Part shown: piece after piece, positions 23,440-32,424 of the stretch | Layout of the letters: every line of letters starts with the position of its first letter | Position numbering within the stretch: position 1 is the first letter of the stretch | DNA from: Lolium rigidum | Lineage: Eukaryota; Streptophyta; Magnoliopsida; Poales; Poaceae | DNA: 64,000 nucleotides | Reading direction: 5' to 3' | Assembly: GCF_022539505.1 (NCBI RefSeq) | Contig: NC_061510.1 | Location: forward strand, 397,340,249-397,404,248 | The notes under the pieces: generated by a model | Told to the model about the DNA's origin: nothing | Seen by the model: the letters and a program-made list of their open reading frames with translations, nothing else | Databases searched by the model: none | Translations under genes and position numbers: made by a program

Positions 23440-24540
23440 GAATCTTCAGAAGCCACGAGAGGAAACTGGTACGTCTTGTGGATGGTGGTAGCTTCGCTAG
23501 TGATCCAAGATAGAAGGTGAATTTGGATGTCGAAATACTTAACAGAAATAAATCCATGCGACATATATACCTGAATTGCTCCATATGTTGCATTCATGTC
23601 GCTGGTAGTAATAACCAAACGAATGTGGGAATGTCTTCATTTGATAATATAGCACATCCTAGCAACATGAAATTCTCCAACACTGACTTCACCATGGACA
23701 AAATGTCACTTGCTGGCAACACAGAACTGAGCTTCGCGCCGCTCCTTCCAGAACCAAACGTTCGGAATAAAAGCATGGACGCGCACGACCGAATACCACC
23801 CATCCAGTGAACTCCAAGCATAGTGGCACTGTTACATTCGTCGGTGGAGCCTTCCGGAACTCAACATTCTGGCTAGATCAAGAAGGACCGGTCTCAGGAA
23901 GGTCTTCATCTTCACACAAGAGGAACCCTAGGACAGCCACCATTATTCATGCCAAGCCGAAAGAAATGACGAGACACGCAAAGACGATGCCTCTGACAAG
24001 GTAACTACGTGAAGCGACGCCGCCATCATCCACCAAGACCGAGGTCGAGGTGCGGTTCTCACCGGCTGCCCCATCACTTAAAGCTCATCCCCGACTGGAT
24101 CCTCACCGCCGGAGATCAGTGTGGGATCCCAAGATCCACCACACTCGATCCCATCTTGGCCGTCCTCCTCCGAAGGAGAAAGGCGCCACAGCCATGCCCG
24201 AGGCCGCCGCCCCGACGCCCAGATGATGAAGCAGGGCCGCCGGCCATCGTCGCCGTCTAAAGGAGGAGGTCGAGACCTCGCCACCTCAACCGTAGCTCCG
24301 GCCGACGTCACGCCACACATCATAGCAGATACAGAGGTGTGGAGGGTGCCGCCTCTCACCCCTGGCCGCTCCCAGCGCCGTGCAGCCTTTGGCCGGCGAC
24401 GCCTTCGGCAGCGGCGGAAGGAGGAGAGGACGATGGGAAGGGCGCTAGAGAGGCTTGTTGTCGGAATCCCCGGGCGGTGCGGTGTTGCCGCCACCAGGGT
24501 TGTGTGGGTTAGGTTAGGGTCGCGTGGGTTAGGTTATATT
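23440..24540 (-). mobile_element. Polyadenylated-type retroposon, copy 2 (no tail left)
   Basis: Similar to 42940-44000 on the same strand: shared AGCTTCGCGCCGCTCC, GAATAAAAGCATGG, TGGCGGAGCTTTCC-like and the GC-rich 5' part. The 3' A-tail and the CAGCCTCTGCAATAACG signature are missing here. A 138-codon minus frame (24078-24494) is arginine-rich and probably not functional. The 5' side ends in GTTAGGTTA repeats near 24506-24540. Confidence 0.5.
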
Positions 24541-24570
24541 GACTGCAACAAGTACCTGAAACAAACAATA

Positions 24571-25078
24571 CTACCTCCGATTCAAGGAATAAGGCGCCGT
24601 CATTTTACGTTTTTTTCGTTTGATTAAGTATTACTTCAAATATATAAAGATTGTTTGTATAAAATTAACATCTTTAGAATGTGTTTTTCAATACGAATCC
24701 AACGATACTAATTACATACTCCCTCTATTCCATTCTATAGTGCCTATTGTTTTTTGGCACGGAAATTAGCGCAAAAGTATTTTTACACAAGACCCTTAGC
24801 TGAACGATTTGAGATCAACGTAAAATTTGGGAAATTCATATCTTCCTAACTTACCATAACAATTTTGGGAGCTGAACGATTTGGGAGTTGAACGGGGAGG
24901 GGGTAATTGAGAAAAAGCTAAGCTACAACCTTATATTCTGAAACAAATGCCAAAAATCTATAGGTACCATAGAAAGGAACGGAGGGAGTATAATATAACC
25001 AAGATTTTGTTGCTAAATTTTTATAGTCAAAGTTCATCTTGGAATACGCGTACGTCTTATTCCTTGGGACGGAGGTAG
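24571..25078. mobile_element. Stowaway-type MITE, interrupted
   Basis: The left end CTACCTCCGATTCAAGGAA and the right end (minus strand CTACCTCCGTCCCAAGGAA) are inverted copies flanked by TA (24569-24570 and 25079-25080). Another MITE is inserted at 24719-24988. Confidence 0.78.
24719..24988. mobile_element. Stowaway MITE nested in another
   Basis: The ends are CTCCCTCTATTCCATTCTAT and, on the minus strand, CTCCCTCCGTTCCTTTCTAT, with TA at 24717-24718 and 24989-24990. Length 270 bp. Confidence 0.85.
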
Positions 25079-25089
25079 TATACAGTATA

Positions 25090-25730
25090 GTCAGAGACCA
25101 ACTCAACAACTGAACACTCCTACTGCGACTGGAGGTAATGGACTACTACTTGTGTGCATTGTGATCATTATCCCCTAAAACATGTATAAGTACTTGCTAA
25201 ACTAAATACACTACACTACCTCCATACAGTACAGATTTGCAGTTTCAGGCAGTACATCATGCATTGCAATCTACGGGAACAGATAGGAAATATAGCTTGT
25301 ACTGATATCTCTGATAACGAGATAATTGATGCAGATGGACAAGGATGAGGCAAGCTAATCTGGGTTTGATCTCAACCTGTTTCTCTGCCCTAGAAAGATC
25401 GCCCAGCAGCTAGGTGTAGTTCGCTGCTGTGTTAGTAGGATCCACGTCCGGCGTCCCTCGACGGCACCATGGCGTGGCCTGCTGTGGATTGACTAAGATG
25501 GTGAACTCGCCCGGCCGTTCGCGGCGGCGTGATGGAGGAACCTGGGCGTGGTCGATCTGAACCAAGAGCAGAACGTATGCTGCTTCAGCATTTTGTTGCA
25601 AAATTAGCGGGGCGTCATTTTTAGTTGCAAAATTCTCGCGTGTTCTGTTTTTTTTTTCTCACGGCCACGTGCGATTCCGTCTAAGTCAGCGCCTAAGTTT
25701 CCGTAAACCTCCGTAGGTGTAGCATTATCG
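25090..25730. other. No recognisable gene
   Basis: Low-copy-looking sequence with AGTTGCAAAATT-type motifs at about 25590-25640 and the possible transposon end at 25711-25730. Nothing coding was recognised. Confidence 0.3.
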
Positions 25731-25879
25731 CCTACTATTACAACCAATTGTCGAACCTCTCAGTGATCGAAAATCTGACTCCTTTGGAGCAGTTCGATTG
25801 GTGAATGAAGTTGGATCGGGAAGGACAGCCCGCCCATGGCCTTCTGGCTACAGCAGAAGAACTGCGAAAGTGCGCACGA

Positions 25880-26465
25880 AACACCTCGTTATACCAATCA
25901 GCAGCAGGAGCAGCAGAGCCTGCGATCCGACATGCATCGCACACGCTGGTGCAGAATGCACACCCGAACACTCGTCTCCTAGCTAGGTCGACCGCCGCGA
26001 CAACGCAAGCCATGCTGCCTCCCGCACCTCCTCCATGACCGTATCTGCCGAACGGGGTGCCGTCGCTACTGAACCAAATAACATCTGCGCCACTGACACA
26101 TCAAATCTTGCTGGGGCTGCCCGCGCTGCCCCCAACGCCGCTGAGTGTGCTCTTGGTACTAATGAACACGCCAGAGCCATTGTTGCTGAAGCCCAAATCA
26201 TAGCCGCCGCCAAAAGGAGGGTGGCCCGGCAGGTTCCCGATGCCGCACATGCACATGAAGAAGAGGGTACTTCGTCGAGCTGCGCCAGCTACAGGCACGG
26301 TGCTGGCCGGCGCGACGCAGAGCAGGTTCGGAACGATGTTATTCGGATGCGTGACTTTAGCTAGTAGCTACAATTTGGGTTCTCTACTCGCTCCCTCGTG
26401 TGTTGTGTATGCATGACGTGTTATGCTAGTGCACTTATGTGGTGGTGGAGCTCACTGTTTAAGGG
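25880..26465 (-). pseudogene. Small glycine-rich protein gene, copy D (least decayed core)
   Basis: On the minus strand the core frame is open from near 26358 to a stop at 26101-26103. It has a hydrophobic leader-like segment (NNIVPNLLCVAPAST), then CGIGNLPGHPPFGGGYDLG, FSNNGSGVF and SGVGGSAGSP. The codon where other copies suggest ATG reads ACG. After the TGA the same frame continues with a further glycine-rich stretch (FGRYGHGGGAGGSMA), so the stop may be premature. The 3' flank at 25920-25990 matches copies B and E. The promoter-like GTTTAAGG at about 26456 is less perfect than in the other copies. Confidence 0.6.
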
Positions 26466-26776
26466 GCGGAGGAGTACGACGGCGAGTCGGTGAGCCCAGT
26501 GCGGGTAATTAGCCTACCATTAAATTTCCATGAAATGGAGGTAGGTGACCTTCTTAGAGTAACTCTAGCACATATATACCTTAAATCTTGACCTGCAAAA
26601 TATATACCTTAATAGTACATGGCACTGAAAACTAAACGTGAGTACAATGTCAAAATCGATAAGACAATTATGTTAGACTGCTCAGGCTGATCATAGTGGT
26701 AAGTATCATGTAGTAGTATCATGCATATGATACTTGTGTATGATATTATCTTTATAGTGGTTAGTATCATGAAGTA

Positions 26777-27452
26777 CTCACTCCGGACCAGATTAACCGG
26801 CGCCCTTGCCAAACCATGCAGTTTCTTTTTCTCTGGCTGATTTAGGCGCATACCATTCACTGTCGTTTAATTAGACTGCTCATAGTGGGAGTAACTTAGG
26901 TAGTAACATCACATATTTCAAGGTGTTTTGGTGACATGACATACCAATAAATGAAGAAAGAGAGGGAGGTGGTAACTAGCTATGTTACCATAACATCACA
27001 CACCCCAAGATAAAATGAGTCTACAAACTAATAAATGGGACTTTGCATGATACCATCTCTAAGTTACTTTTCACTATGAAGGTAGTAACATGAACTAATA
27101 ACTTATACATGACACCACCTTATGTTACTCCCCACTATGAGCAGCCTTAGCGCGTCCGTTCGCGGCCGTTTCTTTCGGCTTCTGTGCGCCTCGCGTGAGT
27201 GTGATTTGCATGCAAGTGTGATTTGATCTTTGCATATGCAAGTGGGAACGGGAGATGGTGTGAACGCGCAGCTGTAAGTGCGGGAGTGCATGCAAAACTA
27301 TGAAAGGTGGGGCCTGTCCATGATCCTTAGCATTCGATAAAACCGCTCCTCCTCTCGATAAAACCGCTCCTCCTCTCTTTTTCACAGCCAATCAGAAAAC
27401 ACCTTGGTCCCAGAGATTTCTCAAGTACGCCGGTTAATCCGATCCGGAGTAG
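26777..27452. mobile_element. Stowaway-type element, itself interrupted
   Basis: The ends CTCACTCCGGACCAGATTAA and (minus strand) CTACTCCGGATCGGATTAA, then CCGGCG on both sides, are flanked by TA. It contains the 273-bp MITE at 26874-27146 and two CGATAAAACCGCTCCTCCTCT direct repeats near 27335-27375. Confidence 0.72.
26874..27146. mobile_element. Harbinger/Tourist-type MITE
   Basis: Ends GACTGCTCATAGTGGGAG and (minus) GGCTGCTCATAGTGGGGAG, with target triplet TTA on both sides (26871-26873 and 27147-27149). The interior is homologous to 28277-28520. Confidence 0.85.
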
Positions 27453-27574
27453 TAGTATCATAGTCATGCTATATTTATTGCTTTTTAGAATCTCAATGTA
27501 AATTTGTGCACAAGATTTGTTTGGCATTAACTTTTCTCGTGACATGCGCTATGATACAGTATCTACCTATGTTA

Positions 27575-27789
27575 CTCCCTCTCTCACAGTTTATAAGGCA
27601 CGCGCGTACCCCTAGGTCGCAAATTTGATCATGTTAGCATTTGTTATATGTTATAAAAATTATATCATTAGAAAGTTCAGATGTTCTATTTTCTAATGAT
27701 ATAATTTTTGTATTATATAATTTAAATTATATAGGTTAAATTGATGACCTAGGGGTACGCGCGCGCCTAATAAACTGTGAAAGAGGGAG
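27575..27789. mobile_element. Stowaway MITE
   Basis: CTCCCTCTCTCACAGTTTAT and (minus) CTCCCTCTTTCACAGTTTAT, extending through GCGCGTACCCCTAGGTC, with TA at 27573-27574 and 27790-27791. 215 bp; the whole element is close to a perfect hairpin. Confidence 0.88.
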
Positions 27790-27887
27790 TACTCTAATCT
27801 CCTCTCTCCTCCTTAATTAGCTGCCACATCAGCATTTTTGTGGGACCAATATACATGATACTAGCTAGAGTATGATACTAGCACTAT

Positions 27888-28520
27888 GGCTAGCCTTATA
27901 GTGGGAGTAACATAGCTAGTAAGGGCGGTCACAATGCAGATATGCTCCAACCGTATCTAAGCCTCTCCAGCTCACCGCATGTAGAATTAGATACAAGCTT
28001 CACAATGGCTCGTATCTACATGTGGGTCAACATATTAATTGCAGTAGTTTTGACAAAGTCCATGGATTGGATGAGCCCGGGGCCACGGAAGGAAAAGTGA
28101 GCAGAGAGCACAATCTGATTGGATGGAAAGTTAATTATCCTCGGGGTTGTGAACAAGATACGTATCGAAAAGAAGATACGATCTTCTCATCTCTCATCTT
28201 AATTAGCACTACACCTAGCAAAAAGTCTGATGTGGAGCTTTTAGATACCATACATGGTGGAGCGTTGGGGCTGCCCTAACATCACACATTTCAAGGTATT
28301 TTGGTGACATGGCATGCCAATAAATGAAGAAAGAGAGTGAGATGGTAACTAGTTATGTTACCATAACATCACACACCCCAAGGCAAAATGAGTCTACAAC
28401 ATAATAAATGACACAATGCATGACACCACATATAAGTTACTACCCACTATGAAGGTAATAACCTAGACTAGTAACATGACATATGTTACTAATCTAAGTT
28501 ACTCCCCACTATGACCAGCC
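27888..28520. mobile_element. Harbinger/Tourist-type MITE, interrupted
   Basis: The right end (minus strand GGCTGGTCATAGTGGGGAG) and the left GGCTAGCCTTATAGTGGGAG belong to the same family as 26874-27146; shared interior GGTATTTTGGTGACATG. TTA follows at 28521-28523. It is split by the element at 27923-28276. The left end overlaps the right end of the neighbouring MITE, so the border is approximate. Confidence 0.68.
27923..28276. mobile_element. Harbinger-type MITE nested in another
   Basis: Ends GGGCGGTCACAATGC and (minus) GGGCAGCCCCAACGC, flanked by TAA at 27920-27922 and 28277-28279. Length 354 bp. It interrupts the surrounding MITE cleanly. Confidence 0.8.
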
Positions 28521-28523
28521 TTA

Positions 28524-28787
28524 GGGCAATGTTCTTGATGACCCTGTAGAGGAAAGTTCATTTGAGAGATGAAGTTGTCCACCTCAAAGTGGGGACAAGC
28601 ATATAAAATTCTAGAAGATTTCATCTGCAGCTAGGTGGACTCTCTTATCTGTATGAAGAAACATGTACCGACATGTACACATGGCAAAAGGGGGGTTGAT
28701 TACTCTCATTTGCACATAAAATTGAAGACCAGGAAAAATGCCGATGACTTATTTTTCTTCGCCGTGCAAATGGTTCAATTTGTTTGG
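28524..28787. other. No recognisable gene
   Basis: Short low-copy-looking stretch between two transposons; nothing recognised. Confidence 0.3.
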
Positions 28788-28795
28788 AACTAAGG

Positions 28796-28953
28796 CAGTG
28801 GCGGACGCAGAACATTTACAAAGCCCGCGCAAACATGCTTAAAATGCATGTTTTCAGAACAAAACTGCTATAGAAAGTAACAAATGCTAGCAGGCGCGCC
28901 ACCGCCAAGCCTGGGCGACTGCCCGGGCAGGAGGGATGCTAGATCCGCCCCTG
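28796..28953. mobile_element. hAT-type MITE
   Basis: Ends CAGTGGCGGACGCAG and (minus) CAGGGGCGGATCTAG, with an exact 8-bp duplication AACTAAGG at 28788-28795 and 28954-28961. 158 bp, non-coding. Confidence 0.9.
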
Positions 28954-28961
28954 AACTAAGG

Positions 28962-29640
28962 TGGGTCAAGATTATTGTTGGTGGGGCATTCGTGAAGATA
29001 GTAAGGAAGGTAGATGGAGGAGGAGGGGATAATCCTATTCTCTTTCTAACTGTTATAAAAGTGACAAGCAAATACCGAAGAATGAAAGAAGAACCCGCAC
29101 AAGGGACACAAGATTTTAACGTGGAAAACCCTCTCCAACAAAGAGAGGTAAAAACCACGCGCACCAGACAGCAAAACTTCACTATACTGGGTGAGTGTTT
29201 ACAAACGCCATCGGCGTCCTTGCAAGGCACGTCGTATTGCCTCCTTTTAAAATGAATTTAGATCACAATACAACACATAATTTTTGTAATGCTCAATCAC
29301 TTCGGAAGCTGAGCTAGGAGAGCTTGTGGAGGAGAGTCGCTTTGTATATTGTATGGTGATATGATCAGACATTTCAACCACTACCCTCGACAAACTTCTA
29401 CAGACTTACATATGCCAACCACCAGATGCTTGGTGTCCTTTCCTCGTACAGTCACACACACACGAATACTGTGTCGTGCCATGACAAAATCCTAGGACAA
29501 AACAAGTCATTTTTGCACCATGTGCTCTCTCCCTTTTAGAAGAAGTGTTGTGATTACATGTACTCGTATACGCATATTAAAATAGGTTTAGATATATCTG
29601 TATCTAGATAAAATTATGACACTCATTTAAAATTGATGTA
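28962..29640. other. No gene; possible LTR remnant
   Basis: CACAAGATTTTAACGTGGAAAACC at about 29109-29132 is a phrase I associate with Copia-type LTR transcripts. No LTR ends were found. The rest is unrecognised. Confidence 0.3.
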
Positions 29641-29649
29641 GTATGCATT

Positions 29650-30876
29650 CATTAAGATGACACGAGTGTGCGATCTAACATGCACCACACGTGCTACACA
29701 ATGCACAACCCAACACTCGTGTCCTAGATACCCAGAGCACTAGACCATCATGACAACTCAAGGCGTGCTGTCTTTGGCACCTCCACCGCCGGTTTCATCT
29801 CTGAGCCTGACGAACAAGGTATCCATGCGTAGCTGCCTCTGAACCCCCTGAACTGAATACCGCCAACACCACCAACACTAAGCTGCCGTCATATATGCTT
29901 CCCGCACTGCCCACAACGGCGCTGAACATGAGTGTATCGACGGTGAAGAGGGAAAACCTATACACCGACCAGGTCGGTGGCTACCGGCCACCGCACACCC
30001 CTGGTCGGGTATGGGCCAGGCCCATTTATGTCTGTTTAGCTGGTAGTAGTTCGTTTTTCCTTTTCTTTTTTCCGTTTCTGGTTTCTTTTTATGTTTTTCT
30101 TTTCTTTTTTCTGTTTTCGGTTTTGTTTATATTTTTTTAAATTCGAAAATTTTAATTTTTATAAATTGTTCAAACTAAGAAAATGTTTAAATTTAAAAAT
30201 GTTTAAATTTGAAAACCGTTCAAATCTGAAAATCGTTCAAATTTGAAAACCGTTCAAATTTGAAATCTGTTCAAAAAAATTCAAATGCGAAAATATAAAT
30301 AAAATGTTTAAATTCAAAAATGTTCAAATTTGAAAACAGTTCAAATCTGAAAACCGTTCAAATTTGAAAAACGTTCAAATTTGAAATCTGTTCAAATTTG
30401 AAATATGTTCAAAATATTTCAAATGCGAAAATATTGAAATTCGAAAAATGTTCAGACTCTGAATTTTTTCAAATTTTCAGAAAGTTTAGATTCAAATTTT
30501 GTTCATATTCAGCAAAACACAAATGAAATAGCAGAAGAAAAAAGAAAGAAAGGAGAGAAATGTTACTGGGCCGGCCCAGTGCCTCCCGCCTGAAGTCTGC
30601 GGACGATCCGCTTAATGGGTCGAGCCCATATACGCCCTGGAGGGTGTGCGGTGGGTTGCTGCCACCGACCAGCTCGGTAAATAGGAGCTCCCCCGTGAAG
30701 ATGCCTTAACCGCTATGGCCGATGCTTATATCGTAGCCGCCACCGATGGCCCAGAGGCCCGGTAAGTTCCCCATGCCTCGCAAGCCCACGAAGAGATTCT
30801 TTCCATTTCATGTGCCCACACGCCTCCTCCACTGGCGGCTGTTGCAAGAGACAGAACTGACTTCACCACACCGCCA
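29650..30876 (-). pseudogene. Small glycine-rich protein gene, copy E, 3' part (broken)
   Basis: The core (minus strand GKNLFVGLRGMGNLPGLWA-like at 30702-30800) and the 3' part (29740-29949) align with copy B nearly end to end. The copy is cut twice: by a 743-bp Mutator-type MITE at 29950-30692, and by the 8.6-kb Mutator-like element, after which its 5' part resumes at 39494. The reading frame shifts after GSAGSIYDGS. Its product is unknown. Confidence 0.65.
29950..30692. mobile_element. Non-autonomous Mutator-type element
   Basis: The ends GGGAAAACCTATACACCGA and (minus) GGGAGCTCCTATTTACCGA continue through CTGGTCGGTGGC and CCACCGCACACCC. Nine-bp flanks CGGTGAAGA (29941-29949) and CCGTGAAGA (30693-30701) differ at one base. 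Copy B of the small gene shows the empty site. The centre (30130-30490) is a degenerate array of GTTCAAATTTGAAAA units. Confidence 0.8.
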
Positions 30877-30886
30877 GCTGCAAGTG

Positions 30887-30990
30887 GAAATTTTGACAAA
30901 AGAGACCACCTGCCCCAATTCATTGACAAAAAGGACCACCTCTGAGCAAAATTGACAAAAAAGACCACGTTGTGTGTGGCAGCAGAGCCC
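30887..30990 (+). repeat. MULE left terminal inverted repeat
   Basis: The outermost part of the left end; the phrase GACAAAAAGGACCAC occurs repeatedly, as in the right end. Weaker similarity extends inward into the GC-rich part. Confidence 0.85.
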
Positions 30991-31435
30991 CCAAGCGACA
31001 CGTGGAGGATGCCGCCGGGGTGTGTGGCGGCAGGGGCCCGCCGCCGCTGTGCGTGGTGGCACGTTAGCGCCGGACGTGCGCCGCCGCTCGCCGTCTTCGC
31101 CGGTGGGCCATGCCGCCCCTCCGTGCGGCGGCGGGTCGACGTGGAGGCTGCCTCCAACCCATCCGGCGGCGAGCCCCGCCATGCACGCCATGCGAGCCGG
31201 GGCGGGAATCGGCCGACCGCGCCCGCGCGGGAGAGGCAAGCCGGCAGCATCCGGCTGTGCAGCACTGATTTCCATTGGTGTGATTTCGCAGCGACGAGAC
31301 GTAAAGCTGTCGGAGATTCTCGCTCGATACAGCAAATTAACCACCGAAAGCAGCCTATTCGCGCAGGAGTTCTGTGCTGACACAGCAATTAGACATTCTG
31401 CACAAATTTTTGGTACTGCTCACACTAATTGAAGG

Positions 31436-31445
31436 CTATATAAGG
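31436..31445 (+). promoter_or_regulatory. TATA-like box of the left MULE transcript
   Basis: CTATATAAGG lies inside the left terminal region, about 90 bp before the first ATG of the GRF-type gene. Confidence 0.5.
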
Positions 31446-31531
31446 CGGGTTCCCTGCATAGAAATCGAAGCAGCAGGATAGAGTTTGCCTTCTCCGCGTA
31501 TCTGCTTCGTGCGCAAAATATTGGAGTGAGT

Positions 31532-32212
31532 ATGAGTGTGCCTTGCTCGGACCAGGATTTTAGGCCGATGAAGGGGAAGAATGCAAGCTTGCCACCGGGG
31601 GTGAGAGCCAGAGAGGTGTTGGTGCGGCCGCCTTGCGAAGGTGAAGGAGGTGGTTGATTTTTCAGATAAGTTCGGCATGAAATATTTCATGTGCGCGAGC
31701 TATGATCATGATCCACGCAGACAAACAAGTTCATCGTCCTCGAGGCCTGCTGTATGTTGTAACAACATGATTAATTTTTTTATTTATATGTCATTAATTT
31801 TCGTTGATTAACCGTACTATTTGTGTTGCAGTCTCCCCCGCCTCTTTGCATGTGGTTTCACTGGATAGACCAGGAGCAGCCGGAGTGGGCACGCCGCGAG
31901 GTGGAGGAGAAACAACGGCGTGCATGGGCATGGTTCCATGAGGAGGAGGTTTCGAAAAGGCTATTGCTAATGATAAAGCAGAAAGAGAGAGACAGATACA
32001 AAAATTAAGGGCGGAGCAAGCTCGAAATCGTGAGGTGAATCAGAAGAGGATGGATGATGAGGCTGCACGTAGGTATGCGAGAGGAAGAGGTGCGCAGAGA
32101 GGCCCGTGAAGCGGAGAGGAAGAGATTAAGGGAAAGAGCTGCCGAGGCGCAAGCGCCAGAAGAACGCGGCGACAAGTCCGGAAAATGGCCACGCTGGACG
32201 CAGGGAAAGTAG
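31532..32212 (+). pseudogene. GRF-type zinc-finger protein of the MULE (frameshifted)
   Basis: It opens with ATG at 31532 and has a canonical intron (GTATGT at 31750 to TTGCAG at 31831). The first frame meets a TGA near 31660; the next frame carries KEVVDFSDKFGMKYFMCASY. Exon 2 reads PPLCMWFHWIDQEQPEWAR and then a charged, arginine/glutamate-rich, probably coiled-coil tail that changes frame near 32005 and ends at a TAG at 32210-32212. The C..C spacing with an aromatic FHWID is that of GRF-type zinc fingers, known from nucleic-acid-binding proteins and from small genes in grass MULEs. The role in transposition is not established. Confidence 0.65.
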
Positions 32213-32424
32213 AGTGATATATTTGTACTAACTACGTATGTTAAATTCCGTTTTACTTTGTCGTTGTATCTTAAATTCCGTTGTAGTGAGTAGCCGTATT
32301 TTTGCAGGTTCATGTATCTTATTTTGAAACTTGTTGAATAATTATTCGAAATTATAGAAATATGTCTCATACATAGGTCATACATAGATAGAAATAATAT
32401 TAAAATGCCAGAGTCGTCAACATA

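Larger units (their letters stand above)
21984..25730. mobile_element. Possible Mutator-like element carrying gene-like sequence
   Basis: GGTAATGCTACACCTACGGA at 21984 and, in reverse orientation at 25711-25730, CGATAATGCTACACCTACGGA-like sequence would be terminal inverted repeats of a type I associate with Triticeae Mutator elements. The flanking bases match only loosely (TACTACCAT and TACTATTAC), so the duplication is not convincing. Inside are exon-like GC-rich sequence (22185-23400), a LINE tail, a retroposon fragment and two nested MITEs. Confidence 0.4.
26676..27895. mobile_element. Harbinger/Tourist-type MITE split by insertions
   Basis: The left part GGCTGATCATAGTGGTAAG (26685) and the right end on the minus strand, GGCTAGCCATAGTGCTAG (from 27895), are inverted copies with TTA near both outer borders. 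The continuous element would be only about 330 bp; it has been expanded by insertions at 26777-27452 and 27575-27789. The exact left border is uncertain by about 10 bp. Confidence 0.6.

Noticed and set aside
24506..24540. GTTAGGTTAGGG-like repeats resembling telomere sequence
   Set aside because: Only three irregular units at the 5' side of a retroposon; too short and imperfect for an interstitial telomere.
30130..30490. Possible CRISPR-like array
   Set aside because: Units of about 15 bp without constant spacers in a plant Mutator-type MITE; not CRISPR.
31436..32385. Minus-strand ORFs opposite the GRF-type gene
   Set aside because: They are antisense to a charged coiled-coil coding region with splice sites; shadow frames.
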